Positions 16,620 to 25,632 of a DNA stretch of 56,785 nt are shown here, piece after piece (within the stretch, counting starts at the first letter, position 1; each line of letters starts with the position of its first letter). The translations under genes were made by a program, and so were the position numbers. The stretch spans positions 95,873 to 152,657 of the forward strand of contig NZ_FNGH01000001.1 of assembly GCF_900102875.1 (NCBI RefSeq), given 5' to 3'. The notes beneath the pieces are model-generated. The model was not told the origin of the DNA. It searched no databases and worked only from the letters and a program-made list of their open reading frames with translations. This DNA comes from Franzmannia pantelleriensis (GTDB taxonomy: Bacteria; Pseudomonadota; Gammaproteobacteria; Pseudomonadales; Halomonadaceae).

Positions 16620-17915
16620 GTGATTGCTCATGTGAAGCAACTAACGAAAAGTAAGTTCGCTCGAAATGTTGCTATTGTCGCCAGTGGAACGGCCGGCGCT
16701 CAGGCCATTACGATGGCTTTCTCACCAGTCATTACGCGCCTCTATGGTCCTGAGGCATTCGGTGTTCTGGGCACATTCACTGCCATCTTGGCTATCCTCA
16801 CCCCATTGGCTGCGCTGAGCTATCCGATTGCTATTGTGCTACCCAGGCATGATGCAGATGCGCTTGGGCTAGTCAAGCTATCACTTGGCATTGCTGTGGC
16901 CATGTCGTTGCTAGCAGGGCTAATTCTGACGCTCTTTCAGACGCAGATTGTCGATGTTTTTAATCTGCACACTGTTGAGCCGTTCATACTGTTTCTGCCT
17001 CTGGCTATGCTTTTTACTGCGTCCATGTCGGTGATGAATCACTGGGTTGCTCGTAAAAAACTATTCAATATTAAAGCTAGAGTGGCAGTGCTCCAAGCAC
17101 TTTGGCTAAATACAGCTAAGGCTGGTATAGGCCTGGTTGCGCCTTTAGCAACTGTGCTTGTTGTTTTGACCGCTATGAGCAGCGCGCTACACAGCGCAAT
17201 GCTATTTTTCGCCGTTCAAAAGAATGAGAAAAGCCAAGCCTTTAGTGGTGTGCCGGGGAAAGAAAAAAATTGGCAAAAAAAAATAAAAAACTACAGGCAC
17301 CTAGCTTTTTACAGAACGCCCCAGGAGATGCTAAGTGCTTCATCTCAAAGCTTGCCAGTAGTTTTCATTGCGTCTATGTTCGGGCCTGCAGCAGCAGGAT
17401 TTTATGCGCTTGGGAATATGGTACTAATGATGCCATCTAGCCTAGTTGGAAACTCTGTCAAGGAGGTGGTGTACCCTAAAATGGCCGAGAAGATGAATGA
17501 AAATCTTTCGGTGACAGGCCTGCTAGTTAAGGCCACGCTAAGTCTTATGTTAATCGGACTTTTTCCCCTAACAATAATTGTTTTATCAGGGCCCTGGTTG
17601 TTTGGCATCGTGTTTGGTTCTGATTGGACGGTTTCAGGGCAGTATGCGCAATGGATTGCATTGCTAGTTTTTTTTAATTTATCAAACAAGCCTTCGATTG
17701 CATCAATACCAATATTGCACCTCGAAAGAGCTATATTGGTATATAGCGTCGTTGCTACTTTTCTGAGGCTTTCCTCAATTTGGGTTGCCTATTATCTCTG
17801 GGGGAGTGACTTATCAGCGGTCGCATTTTTTAGCATAACTTGTTCGATTTCATACATTGTTCTGCTAGCGATTGTATTTATTGCCAGTGTAAAAAGAGAT
17901 AAAGCGCTCGAGTGA
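16620..17915 (+). CDS. Wzx-type oligosaccharide flippase (MATE-like)
   Basis: 431 residues with about 12 predicted membrane helices and the N-terminal amphipathic segment typical of Wzx/RfbX and LPS biosynthesis flippases. It would move undecaprenyl-linked repeat units across the inner membrane to the Wzy polymerase. A GTG start is used; the GTG at 16632 is an alternative. Base composition falls sharply from here, with many A/T-ending codons unlike ugd upstream, consistent with import of the core of this locus. The 263 bp before it hold no clear gene. Confidence 0.85.
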   Translation: MIAHVKQLTKSKFARNVAIVASGTAGAQAITMAFSPVITRLYGPEAFGVLGTFTAILAILTPLAALSYPIAIVLPRHDADALGLVKLSLGIAVAMSLLAGLILTLFQTQIVDVFNLHTVEPFILFLPLAMLFTASMSVMNHWVARKKLFNIKARVAVLQALWLNTAKAGIGLVAPLATVLVVLTAMSSALHSAMLFFAVQKNEKSQAFSGVPGKEKNWQKKIKNYRHLAFYRTPQEMLSASSQSLPVVFIASMFGPAAAGFYALGNMVLMMPSSLVGNSVKEVVYPKMAEKMNENLSVTGLLVKATLSLMLIGLFPLTIIVLSGPWLFGIVFGSDWTVSGQYAQWIALLVFFNLSNKPSIASIPILHLERAILVYSVVATFLRLSSIWVAYYLWGSDLSAVAFFSITCSISYIVLLAIVFIASVKRDKALE

Positions 17916-17955
17916 AATTTGGCTAAAGGTTTTTAGTTTTAGAGAAGGGGTTAGG

Positions 17956-19341
17956 ATGGAAGTTTTCTCAAGTAAAGTTATTAATGAAGACTTTTGCATA
18001 GGCTGTGGTGTATGTGCATATGTTAATCCGAACAAGTACACAATATCATTCGATGACTATGGCATGCTAAAGGCACGCGCTGGCAGTGCTTCTGCTGTCG
18101 TTGATGATAGCCAATATGAAAAGCTAATTAATAAAGTATGCCCATTTTCTCCTGAAGCACTTGACGAAGACGAAATAGCAATGTCTTTGTATGAAGGCAT
18201 GAATAAAGATAAGTATATTGGGTATTATCAATCTCTATATATTGGCTACGTGAAGTCTGGAGAGTTTAGGGAGGCTGGTAGCTCTGGAGGAGTTGGAAAG
18301 TGGCTGCTATATAGCTTGCTGAGCACTGAGGTGGTAAATAAAGTCATTCAGGTAGCTTACTCAGATAAAAAAGATCTTGCTTACGAGTATCGTATTTTTA
18401 ACGGTCCCGAAGACGTGTTGTTGGGTTCTAAGTCTGCATATTATCCAGTCACGCTGGAGGAAGCATTAAGCTATATTAAAAATAATAAAGGTAGTTATGC
18501 TGTTACTGCGGTTCCTTGTTTTTCAAAAGCAATAAGGAATTTAGCTAAACACGATAATATAATAGCGGAACGAGTTAAAGTGGTGGTTGGCATTGTTTGT
18601 GGCCACCTGAAATCTAAAGGATTTGCTGAATCGTTTGCATGGCAGCAGGGTGTTGCTCCTAAAAATCTTTCTAATATAGATTTTAGGGGAAAAATACCTG
18701 GAAAAAAAGCCAATGATAAAGGGGTTATAGTAACTGACAGGCAAGGTAAAAAAACTAGTGCCAAATCTTCTAAAGAGCTTTTTGGTGGGAACTGGGGACA
18801 TAACCTTTTTAAATACAAAGCCTGCGATTACTGTGATGATGTGTTGGCGGAGACCGCAGATTGTGCTATCGGTGATGCGTGGCTCCCGGAGGTGATGGAA
18901 GATCATCGCGGCAATAATATTGTAGTGGTGCGATCTGAGCTGTTACGAAATGTTATTGAATCTGGAATTTCTTCTGGTGACCTTGAACTTAAAGAAATCA
19001 GCACTGATCAAGTTGTTAAATCTCAGCTTGGTGGAATAAGGCATAGGAAAGAAGGTCTTGCTTGGAGATTGGCTCAAGATGAGTCTGTCGGTCAGTGGTA
19101 CCCTAAAAAAAGGGTTTCACCAAGTGAGAAAATTAATCCTGATAGAGCAAGGATATATGAAGCAAGGGTAGAACTTCGTGAAGCTTCTCATATACATTTT
19201 TTGGAAGCAAAAGAGCGGTCTGATTACAGTTACTTTGTTAAAAAGCTATCTCCACTTATAAAAAAAGTCGAATACAGACCTTTGTGGAGAAGAGCGGCTT
19301 CATATATAAAGCAAAAAGCTCTTAAAGTTTCAGGTAAATAA
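17956..19341 (+). CDS. Coenzyme F420 hydrogenase/dehydrogenase beta-subunit family protein
   Basis: 461 residues. N-terminal ferredoxin-like motif CIGCGVC (about 15-21) with a fourth Cys in NKVCPFS near 62, then the FrhB-type domain (YKACDYCDDVLAETADCAIGD). Such proteins carry Fe-S clusters and FAD. In polysaccharide loci of bacteria without F420 they regularly sit next to polysaccharide pyruvyl transferases, but their reaction there is not established. The stop codon is followed 1 nt later by the pyruvyl transferase start, so the two are coupled. AT-rich like its neighbours. Confidence 0.8.
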   Translation: MEVFSSKVINEDFCIGCGVCAYVNPNKYTISFDDYGMLKARAGSASAVVDDSQYEKLINKVCPFSPEALDEDEIAMSLYEGMNKDKYIGYYQSLYIGYVKSGEFREAGSSGGVGKWLLYSLLSTEVVNKVIQVAYSDKKDLAYEYRIFNGPEDVLLGSKSAYYPVTLEEALSYIKNNKGSYAVTAVPCFSKAIRNLAKHDNIIAERVKVVVGIVCGHLKSKGFAESFAWQQGVAPKNLSNIDFRGKIPGKKANDKGVIVTDRQGKKTSAKSSKELFGGNWGHNLFKYKACDYCDDVLAETADCAIGDAWLPEVMEDHRGNNIVVVRSELLRNVIESGISSGDLELKEISTDQVVKSQLGGIRHRKEGLAWRLAQDESVGQWYPKKRVSPSEKINPDRARIYEARVELREASHIHFLEAKERSDYSYFVKKLSPLIKKVEYRPLWRRAASYIKQKALKVSGK

Positions 19342-19342
19342 T

Positions 19343-20503
19343 ATGATCATAGAGATAAGAAAAGCAGGCTTTGTCAATAAAGGCGCTGAGCTGATGCTTT
19401 ATGCTGTTATGCAGAAAATAAAAGAACGATATCCTGATGCGACCCTTGTTATGGCGCCGACTCATTCGAATGCGAGCCAGCCATTTCACAAGTTTGCGCC
19501 ACTTGGCATATTCCCAAAGGCATCTTTATGGCGCAAAGGAATTCAATTTGGGCGCTTAGCTAATTTTATACCTAAAAACCTGCGCGACATGTACGGTCTA
19601 GTCCTAGATCGTGAAGTTGATGTGGTTCTAGACGCTGCTGGTTTTTCATATAGCGATCAATGGGGCGTGAGTCGTTGTAGGGAACTCGCAAGCTCAAGCA
19701 AAAAATGGAAAAGGAATGGGACTAAAGTTATCCTTTTGCCTCAAGCATTAGGCCCTTTTAAAGATCCCAAAATTCAAGGCTTTGTAAAAGAATGGGCTTC
19801 GAATGTTGACCTGATTTTTGCTCGTGAGGAAGATTCTTATCGCTATCTAACCGATATTACGGGCGAGAAAAATAAGATTAGTATTTATCCCGACTTCACC
19901 AACTTGATAAAAGGCGAGTTACCTGTTGAATATGATTCAGCCGATAAGAGAGTGGCGCTTGTACCCAATTACAGGATGATAGATAGGACAAGTAAAGAGG
20001 AAAGTGAAGCATACCTTCCATTTATGATTCAATGCGCAAAATACTTAGTTGAAAAAAAATCTCAACCTTTCGTCTTGGTACATGAAGGGGAAAATGATGG
20101 CATGTTGGCTCGGAAAATTTCTGAGGCAGTGGGTGGGATACCCATTGTAACCGAAACCAACCCCCTAAAGATTAAAGGAATCCTTGGTAGCTGTGAGGCA
20201 ACAGTTGGCAGCCGTTTTCATGGTCTTGTAAGCACACTCTCGCAGGGAGTTCCATCGCTCGCAACTGGATGGAGCCATAAATATAGACGTCTTTTCGATG
20301 ATTATGGCTTTAGTGAAGGTATTATTTCAGTTTTAGACTCTGAAGAGGAGGTAAGGAAGAAAATTGACTTGATCACGAAAGACGAAAACCTTGATTCATT
20401 AAAGAAGCAGCTTATAGAGAGGTCTCAAGTTTTGAAAAGTAAGTCTGAAGAAATGTGGGCGCATGTGTTCTACCATATCGATCAGAAAAATAATAAAAAA
20501 TGA
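19343..20503 (+). CDS. Polysaccharide pyruvyl transferase family protein (WcaK/CsaB-like)
   Basis: 386 residues of the PF04230 family: N-terminal NKGAELMLYAVMQ and the C-terminal GSRFHGLVSTLSQGVPSLATGW that forms the catalytic/PEP-binding region. These enzymes transfer pyruvate from PEP to a sugar as a ketal, adding a negative charge to the polymer. Tight coupling with the FrhB-like gene suggests joint action on the same sugar. AT-rich. An alternative role as a GT-like transferase cannot be excluded. Confidence 0.82.
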   Translation: MIIEIRKAGFVNKGAELMLYAVMQKIKERYPDATLVMAPTHSNASQPFHKFAPLGIFPKASLWRKGIQFGRLANFIPKNLRDMYGLVLDREVDVVLDAAGFSYSDQWGVSRCRELASSSKKWKRNGTKVILLPQALGPFKDPKIQGFVKEWASNVDLIFAREEDSYRYLTDITGEKNKISIYPDFTNLIKGELPVEYDSADKRVALVPNYRMIDRTSKEESEAYLPFMIQCAKYLVEKKSQPFVLVHEGENDGMLARKISEAVGGIPIVTETNPLKIKGILGSCEATVGSRFHGLVSTLSQGVPSLATGWSHKYRRLFDDYGFSEGIISVLDSEEEVRKKIDLITKDENLDSLKKQLIERSQVLKSKSEEMWAHVFYHIDQKNNKK

Positions 20504-21246
20504 TTTTTTACATTCTAGGTGTTCAACTTTCACAGAGTTCTGTGGGCCTTTATGTTACGCTATACTATAAATACGTATTTAATCAGGGCTAAAAATACAA
20601 TTGTTGTTAGAGCTGAGTGTGTTTATTATTAAATAATGATTGTTTGCGTTAGTGCTACTGTGTTACGAATGTGTATCTAGATAAACAGTAACCATCTAAC
20701 ACGTGCCCCCTAGAGTTTATATGGTCAATCAGTGTTTTCTCCCGTTTTTCCGATCTCCTTCGTCGCCGTTTTGGTGAGCCTTTTCTTGACAGGGGAAACG
20801 TATTAGAAACTGCGCTCTAAAAAGGGCTTTGCAACGCTTCACCAGCTGGAGCTAATGTGATGTATAACACCGTCGGTGACTGTCAACATCTATGATGCCT
20901 GAATCGGGGTTGTTCTTTAAAAGCCTGCTGATTTCGGCACTGATTCCTGCTCGGGATTCAGATGCACGTTTTTTTTGGTAAGCCCAAATGTCTTAACGAG
21001 AAAGCCAAAGTTTCGGGCAAGATCAGGCCTCAACCGATGTTATGAGATTGTTTCACGAATCGTAACAGGATCATTTATGACATAGTATTGCTAAAGATTG
21101 GGTATATGTGAGTGGTAAGTATATACCCAAGACTCACAAACAGCGACATGCATCCGCATTGGTGTCTAAAATTATGTGATGTGCTGTTTGTCTCAAGAAA
21201 TTATTATGCGCCACTCTGGCGTTAAGTGTCTATTTACGGCGATCAG
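20504..21246. other. AT-rich non-coding stretch in polysaccharide locus
   Basis: About 740 bp without a supported gene. It contains short hairpins, for example CTGATTCC / GGGATTCAG followed by a run of eight T near 20970, but no domain I can recognise in any frame. It may be the remains of an insertion element or a deleted gene. Confidence 0.5.
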
Positions 21247-21278
21247 TTGATAATTTAATGAGTGTCGTCGTGTATAAT
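21247..21278 (+). promoter_or_regulatory. Candidate promoter for the GT2 gene
   Basis: A perfect -10 hexamer TATAAT at 21273-21278 lies 24 nt before the likely ATG. TTGATA upstream is 20 bp away, longer than ideal, so the -35 assignment is doubtful. Confidence 0.3.
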
Positions 21279-21301
21279 TCTTTTCTTTAGTGAGAAAGAG
21301 C

Positions 21302-22237
21302 ATGCGTTATTCACTTATCATCCCCCACTTTGATGATGTGGAAAGGCTTGAGCGTTTACTTTCCACAGTGCCTGTCAACCGTAGTGACTTAGAAGTCATT
21401 GTAATTGACGATTGTAGTTCCGATCAGTACAAGCTAGAAAGTATTAAGTTGCGTTGGCCTATGGTTAATTGGCTAACGACTGAACGAAACGCCGGAGGGG
21501 GGGCGGCGCGAAATATTGGACTTAAAGAAGCTAAAGGTGATCACTTAGTTTTTGCTGACTCAGATGATGAATTTCTGCCTGAGGCTTTTACTTATTTTGA
21601 TACACATGTTGATGATAATGATGACTTGGTCTATTTCCTTGCCGAGGCATTACAGGAAGCTGATGGCTCGTCATCGAATCGTGCTGATAGTTTGAACGAA
21701 TTATGCGTCTCCTATACGTATAGGCCTTCTAGTCAAGCACTCAAGAAAGTTCAGTTTGGCCACGTTGTACCATGGGCGAAGGTGTACTCTCGACGGTTTG
21801 TTGAGTCATCTGGTATCAAGTTCGAAGAGACGTCTGTGAGCAACGATGTTGCCTTCAACGTGTTGTTGGCTATTCAGGCTCGGAATGTGCGAGTTGTACC
21901 AGTGAAGGTGTATCGAATTCATCGCCGAGCAAAAAGTTTGACAGCCGACACTAGTCCTGAAGCATTCCTTGAGCGTGTCTCCGTTAAAGCCCGGCTTGCA
22001 GATTCACTGAAAAAATTAGGGGTCCAAGAACTACCATCAGCAACGGGGTGGATGTTGGCATCGTTCGCTTATGGCCCCCGAACCGTTTATAGAACTTGGC
22101 GCATGTGCTTGGCTTCAGAATTGCAGATTGATTTATTTCGCGCACTCGACCCATTTAGGTGGAAGCGCTTTATGGCTAAGAGCCGCGCGGATCGTTCGGA
22201 AAAAAGTGCAGCTGAATCATCTCGCGGGCAACGATGA
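21302..22237 (+). CDS. Glycosyltransferase family 2
   Basis: 311 residues. N-terminal GT-A fold with YSLIIPHFDD, VIVIDDCSSD and the metal-binding HLVFADSDDEFLP, the DxD-like site near residue 84-88. It transfers a sugar from a nucleotide donor at the cytoplasmic face of the inner membrane during repeat-unit assembly. I prefer the ATG at 21302 over the GTG 12 nt upstream because the fold begins at once. No clear C-terminal membrane segment. Donor and acceptor cannot be told from sequence. Confidence 0.85.
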   Translation: MRYSLIIPHFDDVERLERLLSTVPVNRSDLEVIVIDDCSSDQYKLESIKLRWPMVNWLTTERNAGGGAARNIGLKEAKGDHLVFADSDDEFLPEAFTYFDTHVDDNDDLVYFLAEALQEADGSSSNRADSLNELCVSYTYRPSSQALKKVQFGHVVPWAKVYSRRFVESSGIKFEETSVSNDVAFNVLLAIQARNVRVVPVKVYRIHRRAKSLTADTSPEAFLERVSVKARLADSLKKLGVQELPSATGWMLASFAYGPRTVYRTWRMCLASELQIDLFRALDPFRWKRFMAKSRADRSEKSAAESSRGQR

Positions 22238-22632
22238 TAAGATAATTGCATATGAGGGATAGAGATAGAAGAGAAGTGCTCACAGCATCGAGTTAAAATC
22301 AAGTAGCGTAGATTTTGATGAGCTTTATAACATCGTTTATACGGCGGTTTTAATCACCAAGTTAAATTTTTATATCGATGACATTTAAATTTTGAATCAT
22401 GTATGTTGTAACTTAAAATAATCAAAACCTATTACAACCTCTGAGTTGGCCGGAGTGTCTAGAAAAAAATTACAGACCGCAGCATGTAAGTCCCCTCCTT
22501 CTGGCTGATATCGCTAGCTAGAAAGGGCCTAAAACACACGTGAAGAGTATGTAGTTGCCTGTAGCTATCTATCTTACCTGTCGGCATCTTAACAGGAAGT
22601 AATAAGAGGCTTTTCAGGTCTACCATGAGATC
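22238..22632. other. Non-coding AT-rich stretch
   Basis: 395 bp between the GT2 and polymerase genes. No open frame with plausible codon use and no recognised motif; probably leader plus decayed sequence. Confidence 0.5.
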
Positions 22633-23895
22633 ATGACAGAACATTCAGTTTTCTTTTCCAGAAAAAAAGTCTGGAAACTAATTTTTCACTTTATTTTAAT
22701 TGTTGTCTTGGTTCTTCCTAACTTCCCGATGTTTCTCGGTAGCGAGGTTTACATAAATTTTGGTATTCTATATATTTTTGTTTTGTTGCTGATTTTTCGC
22801 CGTTCCTCTCTCTCTAGAGAAGAAGTTGCTATAATGATTTTTTATTCACTTCTCCAGCTTCTTCTTGTTTTATCTTGGGTGAATGAAGTTTCTCTAGGGA
22901 GTGCCTCAATTTCAGATATTCCAAGCTTGTTACGGCCTGTTTTTTTATTCATCCTCGTGCTGGGGTTTGTTCTTTTATATTCGCTTGTAAATGTCCATCC
23001 AGTAGTGATACTTGATTGTTTTGTAAAAGCTTCTTTTTCTATTTTAGTGTTTTACTATGTCCTTGAAACATTTGGTATGGTCGAATTTATTAAGCACCAT
23101 CTTTGGGTTAGGCCTAGGCTTTCACAACACAACTATTTTACTTCATTTTTTGTGACCACTTATTTTGCTGCATATTTTTATACAATATGCTTTGGCTATT
23201 CGGTGGTTAGGCTTCTCTATCGTCCCTCTTTTTCTTGGTTTGCTATTTCTATTGGATTTCTATATTTTGTTGTTATTGCCGAAAGCAAAAGTTTTTATGT
23301 TTTTTCGTTTATCTTTGCTTTTTTATGCATATATATTGCCTTCAATAAAGTGTTTAAGATTTTTGCCCTCACGATAGCGTTTTCGCTTGCTGTTGTGGCC
23401 GCATATTCTTTCCACCATATACTTGAGTTGATCGTCAGTACTGACCTTAGATCATTTCGATCTATTTATACATTGCTATCAAATCCCGAAGAGTCTATTA
23501 CGTTACAAACTCGTTACTCACAGATTGTTATTGCTGTCAGTGGTTCTTTTGAAAGAGGCGGATTGGGTGTTGGGCTTGGTAGAAGCATTTCTTTGGAATC
23601 ATATATCGCTTCTTTTGTTTATCGCTATGGTCTTATCGGCTTCTCGATGTACACTCTCTATTTCCTTTCTATTTCTTGTTGGGCTTATAGGTCTTATAGT
23701 GCTTCGAAAAATTATGATGATAAAACTATATTTCTTTTTGTTAGTATTTGGTTTGCATTGCTTCCTTTAGGTTTGATGAGTAGTCCCATGTATGAGATGG
23801 GTAAAAACTCAATATTTTCTGCATTCATAGTTTCTTCTTTTATATGGGCTAAAAAGTATTATGTTGAAAAACCTAGATGCCTATCGAATGCTTGA
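22633..23895 (+). CDS. Wzy-like O-antigen/capsule polymerase
   Basis: 420 residues, very hydrophobic, with about 11-12 predicted membrane helices and one larger periplasmic loop around residues 270-320 (RYSQIVIAVSGSFERGGLG), the layout of Wzy polymerases. Primary sequence is poorly conserved in this family, so the call rests on topology and on the flanking wzx, wzz and glycosyltransferase genes. It would join repeat units on undecaprenyl diphosphate in the periplasm. AT-rich, single copy, with non-coding DNA on both sides. Confidence 0.7.
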   Translation: MTEHSVFFSRKKVWKLIFHFILIVVLVLPNFPMFLGSEVYINFGILYIFVLLLIFRRSSLSREEVAIMIFYSLLQLLLVLSWVNEVSLGSASISDIPSLLRPVFLFILVLGFVLLYSLVNVHPVVILDCFVKASFSILVFYYVLETFGMVEFIKHHLWVRPRLSQHNYFTSFFVTTYFAAYFYTICFGYSVVRLLYRPSFSWFAISIGFLYFVVIAESKSFYVFSFIFAFLCIYIAFNKVFKIFALTIAFSLAVVAAYSFHHILELIVSTDLRSFRSIYTLLSNPEESITLQTRYSQIVIAVSGSFERGGLGVGLGRSISLESYIASFVYRYGLIGFSMYTLYFLSISCWAYRSYSASKNYDDKTIFLFVSIWFALLPLGLMSSPMYEMGKNSIFSAFIVSSFIWAKKYYVEKPRCLSNA

Positions 23896-24165
23896 GGAAT
23901 AAGTATAGAATCTGATTTGGTTTCCGGAAATTAATGCGCTGTTATGCTTTCATGGCATTTAAGATAACTTTCATGGATAAGAGCGTAATAGCAATTAATT
24001 ATAAATTACCTGGCATGGAAGATTACCCCCCCCGGTCGCGATCATGTTTGACTACTGCCGTCTTTTCATTGTTGATCTTACCTAGCATTGGTAGACACTG
24101 ACCTAAGCGATCATTCGGGCATCGGAGGCCTCCGGCTCTGCAACCTGGGCATTACACCATCGTAA
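23896..24165. other. Non-coding stretch before a dead transposase
   Basis: 270 bp with no supported gene. It shows a switch from AT-rich to GC-rich near 24030, probably the junction with the inserted IS remnant. Confidence 0.45.
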
Positions 24166-24515
24166 AGCCGGCCTCGGTTTAGCTATGACAACGCCCACTC
24201 GGAATCGGTGTTCAAGACATTGAAGTTCCGGCCGGACTTTCCGACGACGCGCTTTGCTCCGCTGGCAGACGCCCGAGACTGGGTGCAGTCATCAGCCACT
24301 GGTACTACCATGAGCACCGCCACAGCGGCCTGCGCCACGTCACGATGGCCCAGTGCCATTCCGATGAGGCGGAGAAGATCCTGCGACAACTGCGCGGTGT
24401 TTTTGAAGCGCGCCATCCATAACGCTGGCCCAAAGGCATCCGCAATTGAATTTGCCAAAAAACCGTGCATCTTCATCCCGAACGGAAGTCAATGTTGAAA
24501 GCAGTAGAGTTTTAA
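24166..24515 (+). pseudogene. IS3-family transposase OrfB remnant (C-terminal)
   Basis: Translation gives a typical rve-domain end: SYDNAHSESVFKTLKFRPDF, then after a frameshift near 24285 the segment HWYYHEHRHSGLRHVT, then the usual C-terminal region ending near PERKS. Two further in-frame stops (24420 and about 24459) confirm decay. The N-terminal DDE region and OrfA are absent. High GC compared with the surrounding island, so it is a foreign element inside already foreign DNA. It marks a likely recombination point in the locus. Confidence 0.8.
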
Positions 24516-24579
24516 AGAGCGAACCCTGTTCAGGTGTCATCTATATTTACAGACACCGTGGATTAGTTGTGAGAAAACC

Positions 24580-25632
24580 ATGAATGGAAAGCTATTTATT
24601 TTATTCGAGTTTGGTATACCGCATTATAGGGGGTTCTTGCTTGAAAAGCTTAATGCTTCTTTTCAAGAAATTGTGGCCTATCATGCCGATGATAAGTTTA
24701 GTGGAACGTTTGAAAATCATTCGTCGAAGTGCAAGTGTTTTGGAAGTGGTGAGAACAAGTTATGTATATTTAATGTATTTTCCTTGCTATCAGCTAGCGC
24801 TATTGTTACGACCCTAAATTTAAGGCGGCCCCATACATGGGTGCCTATGCTTCTTTTACCTTGGAAAAAATGGATAATCTGGGGTAGTGGAGTCGGCGAA
24901 AATAGCTCGCTTATAGTGCGTTTTCTTAGAAGAATTCTATTATTTATTAGTGACGGTTTCGTAGTCTATACAGAAAATGGACGAAAAAAATTAATTGAAT
25001 TTGGCTATTCAGATGAAAAGATCACAGTTGCATATAATACACTGAAAATTGAGAATTCTTGTCTGACTAGCGGAGAAAAGTATTTTCTATATGTAGGGAG
25101 GGTTCAGAAAAGAAAAGAGTTAGATGCATGTTTTCATGCCATCAAGAAGCTTCAGAAAAAACTCTTAGTCGTAGGTGGCGATTACAATGACGAAATTTCG
25201 AGGCTTAAGGTGCTTGCAGATGAGGAGGGCTGCAGTGACTTAGTAGAGTTTCGTTCGCCTATTTATGATGACGCCGCCTTGAAAGATGTGTTTTCAAATG
25301 CCATTGCCTACGTCTCACCTGGCCATGTTGGCTTGGGTGTTGTGCATGCTTTTGGTTATGGTGTTCCTGTTGTGACATTTATGGAACGAAACCATGCCCC
25401 AGAATTTGAATATTGTAATAAACATAATTCATATTTAGTGTTAAGTGACAATATTTCAGATGCGCTTTATGAGTGTCTGAATAAGCCAGTGGAGCATTTT
25501 AAGAGGCGCGAGTCTGCATATTGTTTTTATAAAGAAAATCTTTCTGTCAAGAATGTGTATAATGCTTTTTTTTGCCAGTTTGAAAGACTGGGTATTTCGA
25601 CTGATAAAACTGATGTGCAGGATATTCCATGA
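24580..25632 (+). CDS. Glycosyltransferase family 4
   Basis: 350 residues with the GT-B fold. The C-terminal half has YFLYVGRVQKRKELD (start of the second Rossmann domain) and HVGLGVVHAFGYGVPVV, the region that holds the donor-binding EX7E-like site, here with the first acidic residue replaced. It probably adds a sugar to the growing repeat unit. AT-rich in its 5' part. The stop codon overlaps the next start (ATGA), so it is translationally coupled to the oxidoreductase gene. Confidence 0.82.
   Translation: MNGKLFILFEFGIPHYRGFLLEKLNASFQEIVAYHADDKFSGTFENHSSKCKCFGSGENKLCIFNVFSLLSASAIVTTLNLRRPHTWVPMLLLPWKKWIIWGSGVGENSSLIVRFLRRILLFISDGFVVYTENGRKKLIEFGYSDEKITVAYNTLKIENSCLTSGEKYFLYVGRVQKRKELDACFHAIKKLQKKLLVVGGDYNDEISRLKVLADEEGCSDLVEFRSPIYDDAALKDVFSNAIAYVSPGHVGLGVVHAFGYGVPVVTFMERNHAPEFEYCNKHNSYLVLSDNISDALYECLNKPVEHFKRRESAYCFYKENLSVKNVYNAFFCQFERLGISTDKTDVQDIP

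Noticed and set aside
16405-16623. 72-codon frame before wzx
   Set aside because: No motif, no ribosome binding site and poor codon use; probably chance.
24208-24498. 96-codon open frame in the IS3 remnant
   Set aside because: Composite of a real transposase segment and an out-of-frame continuation; treated as a pseudogene.
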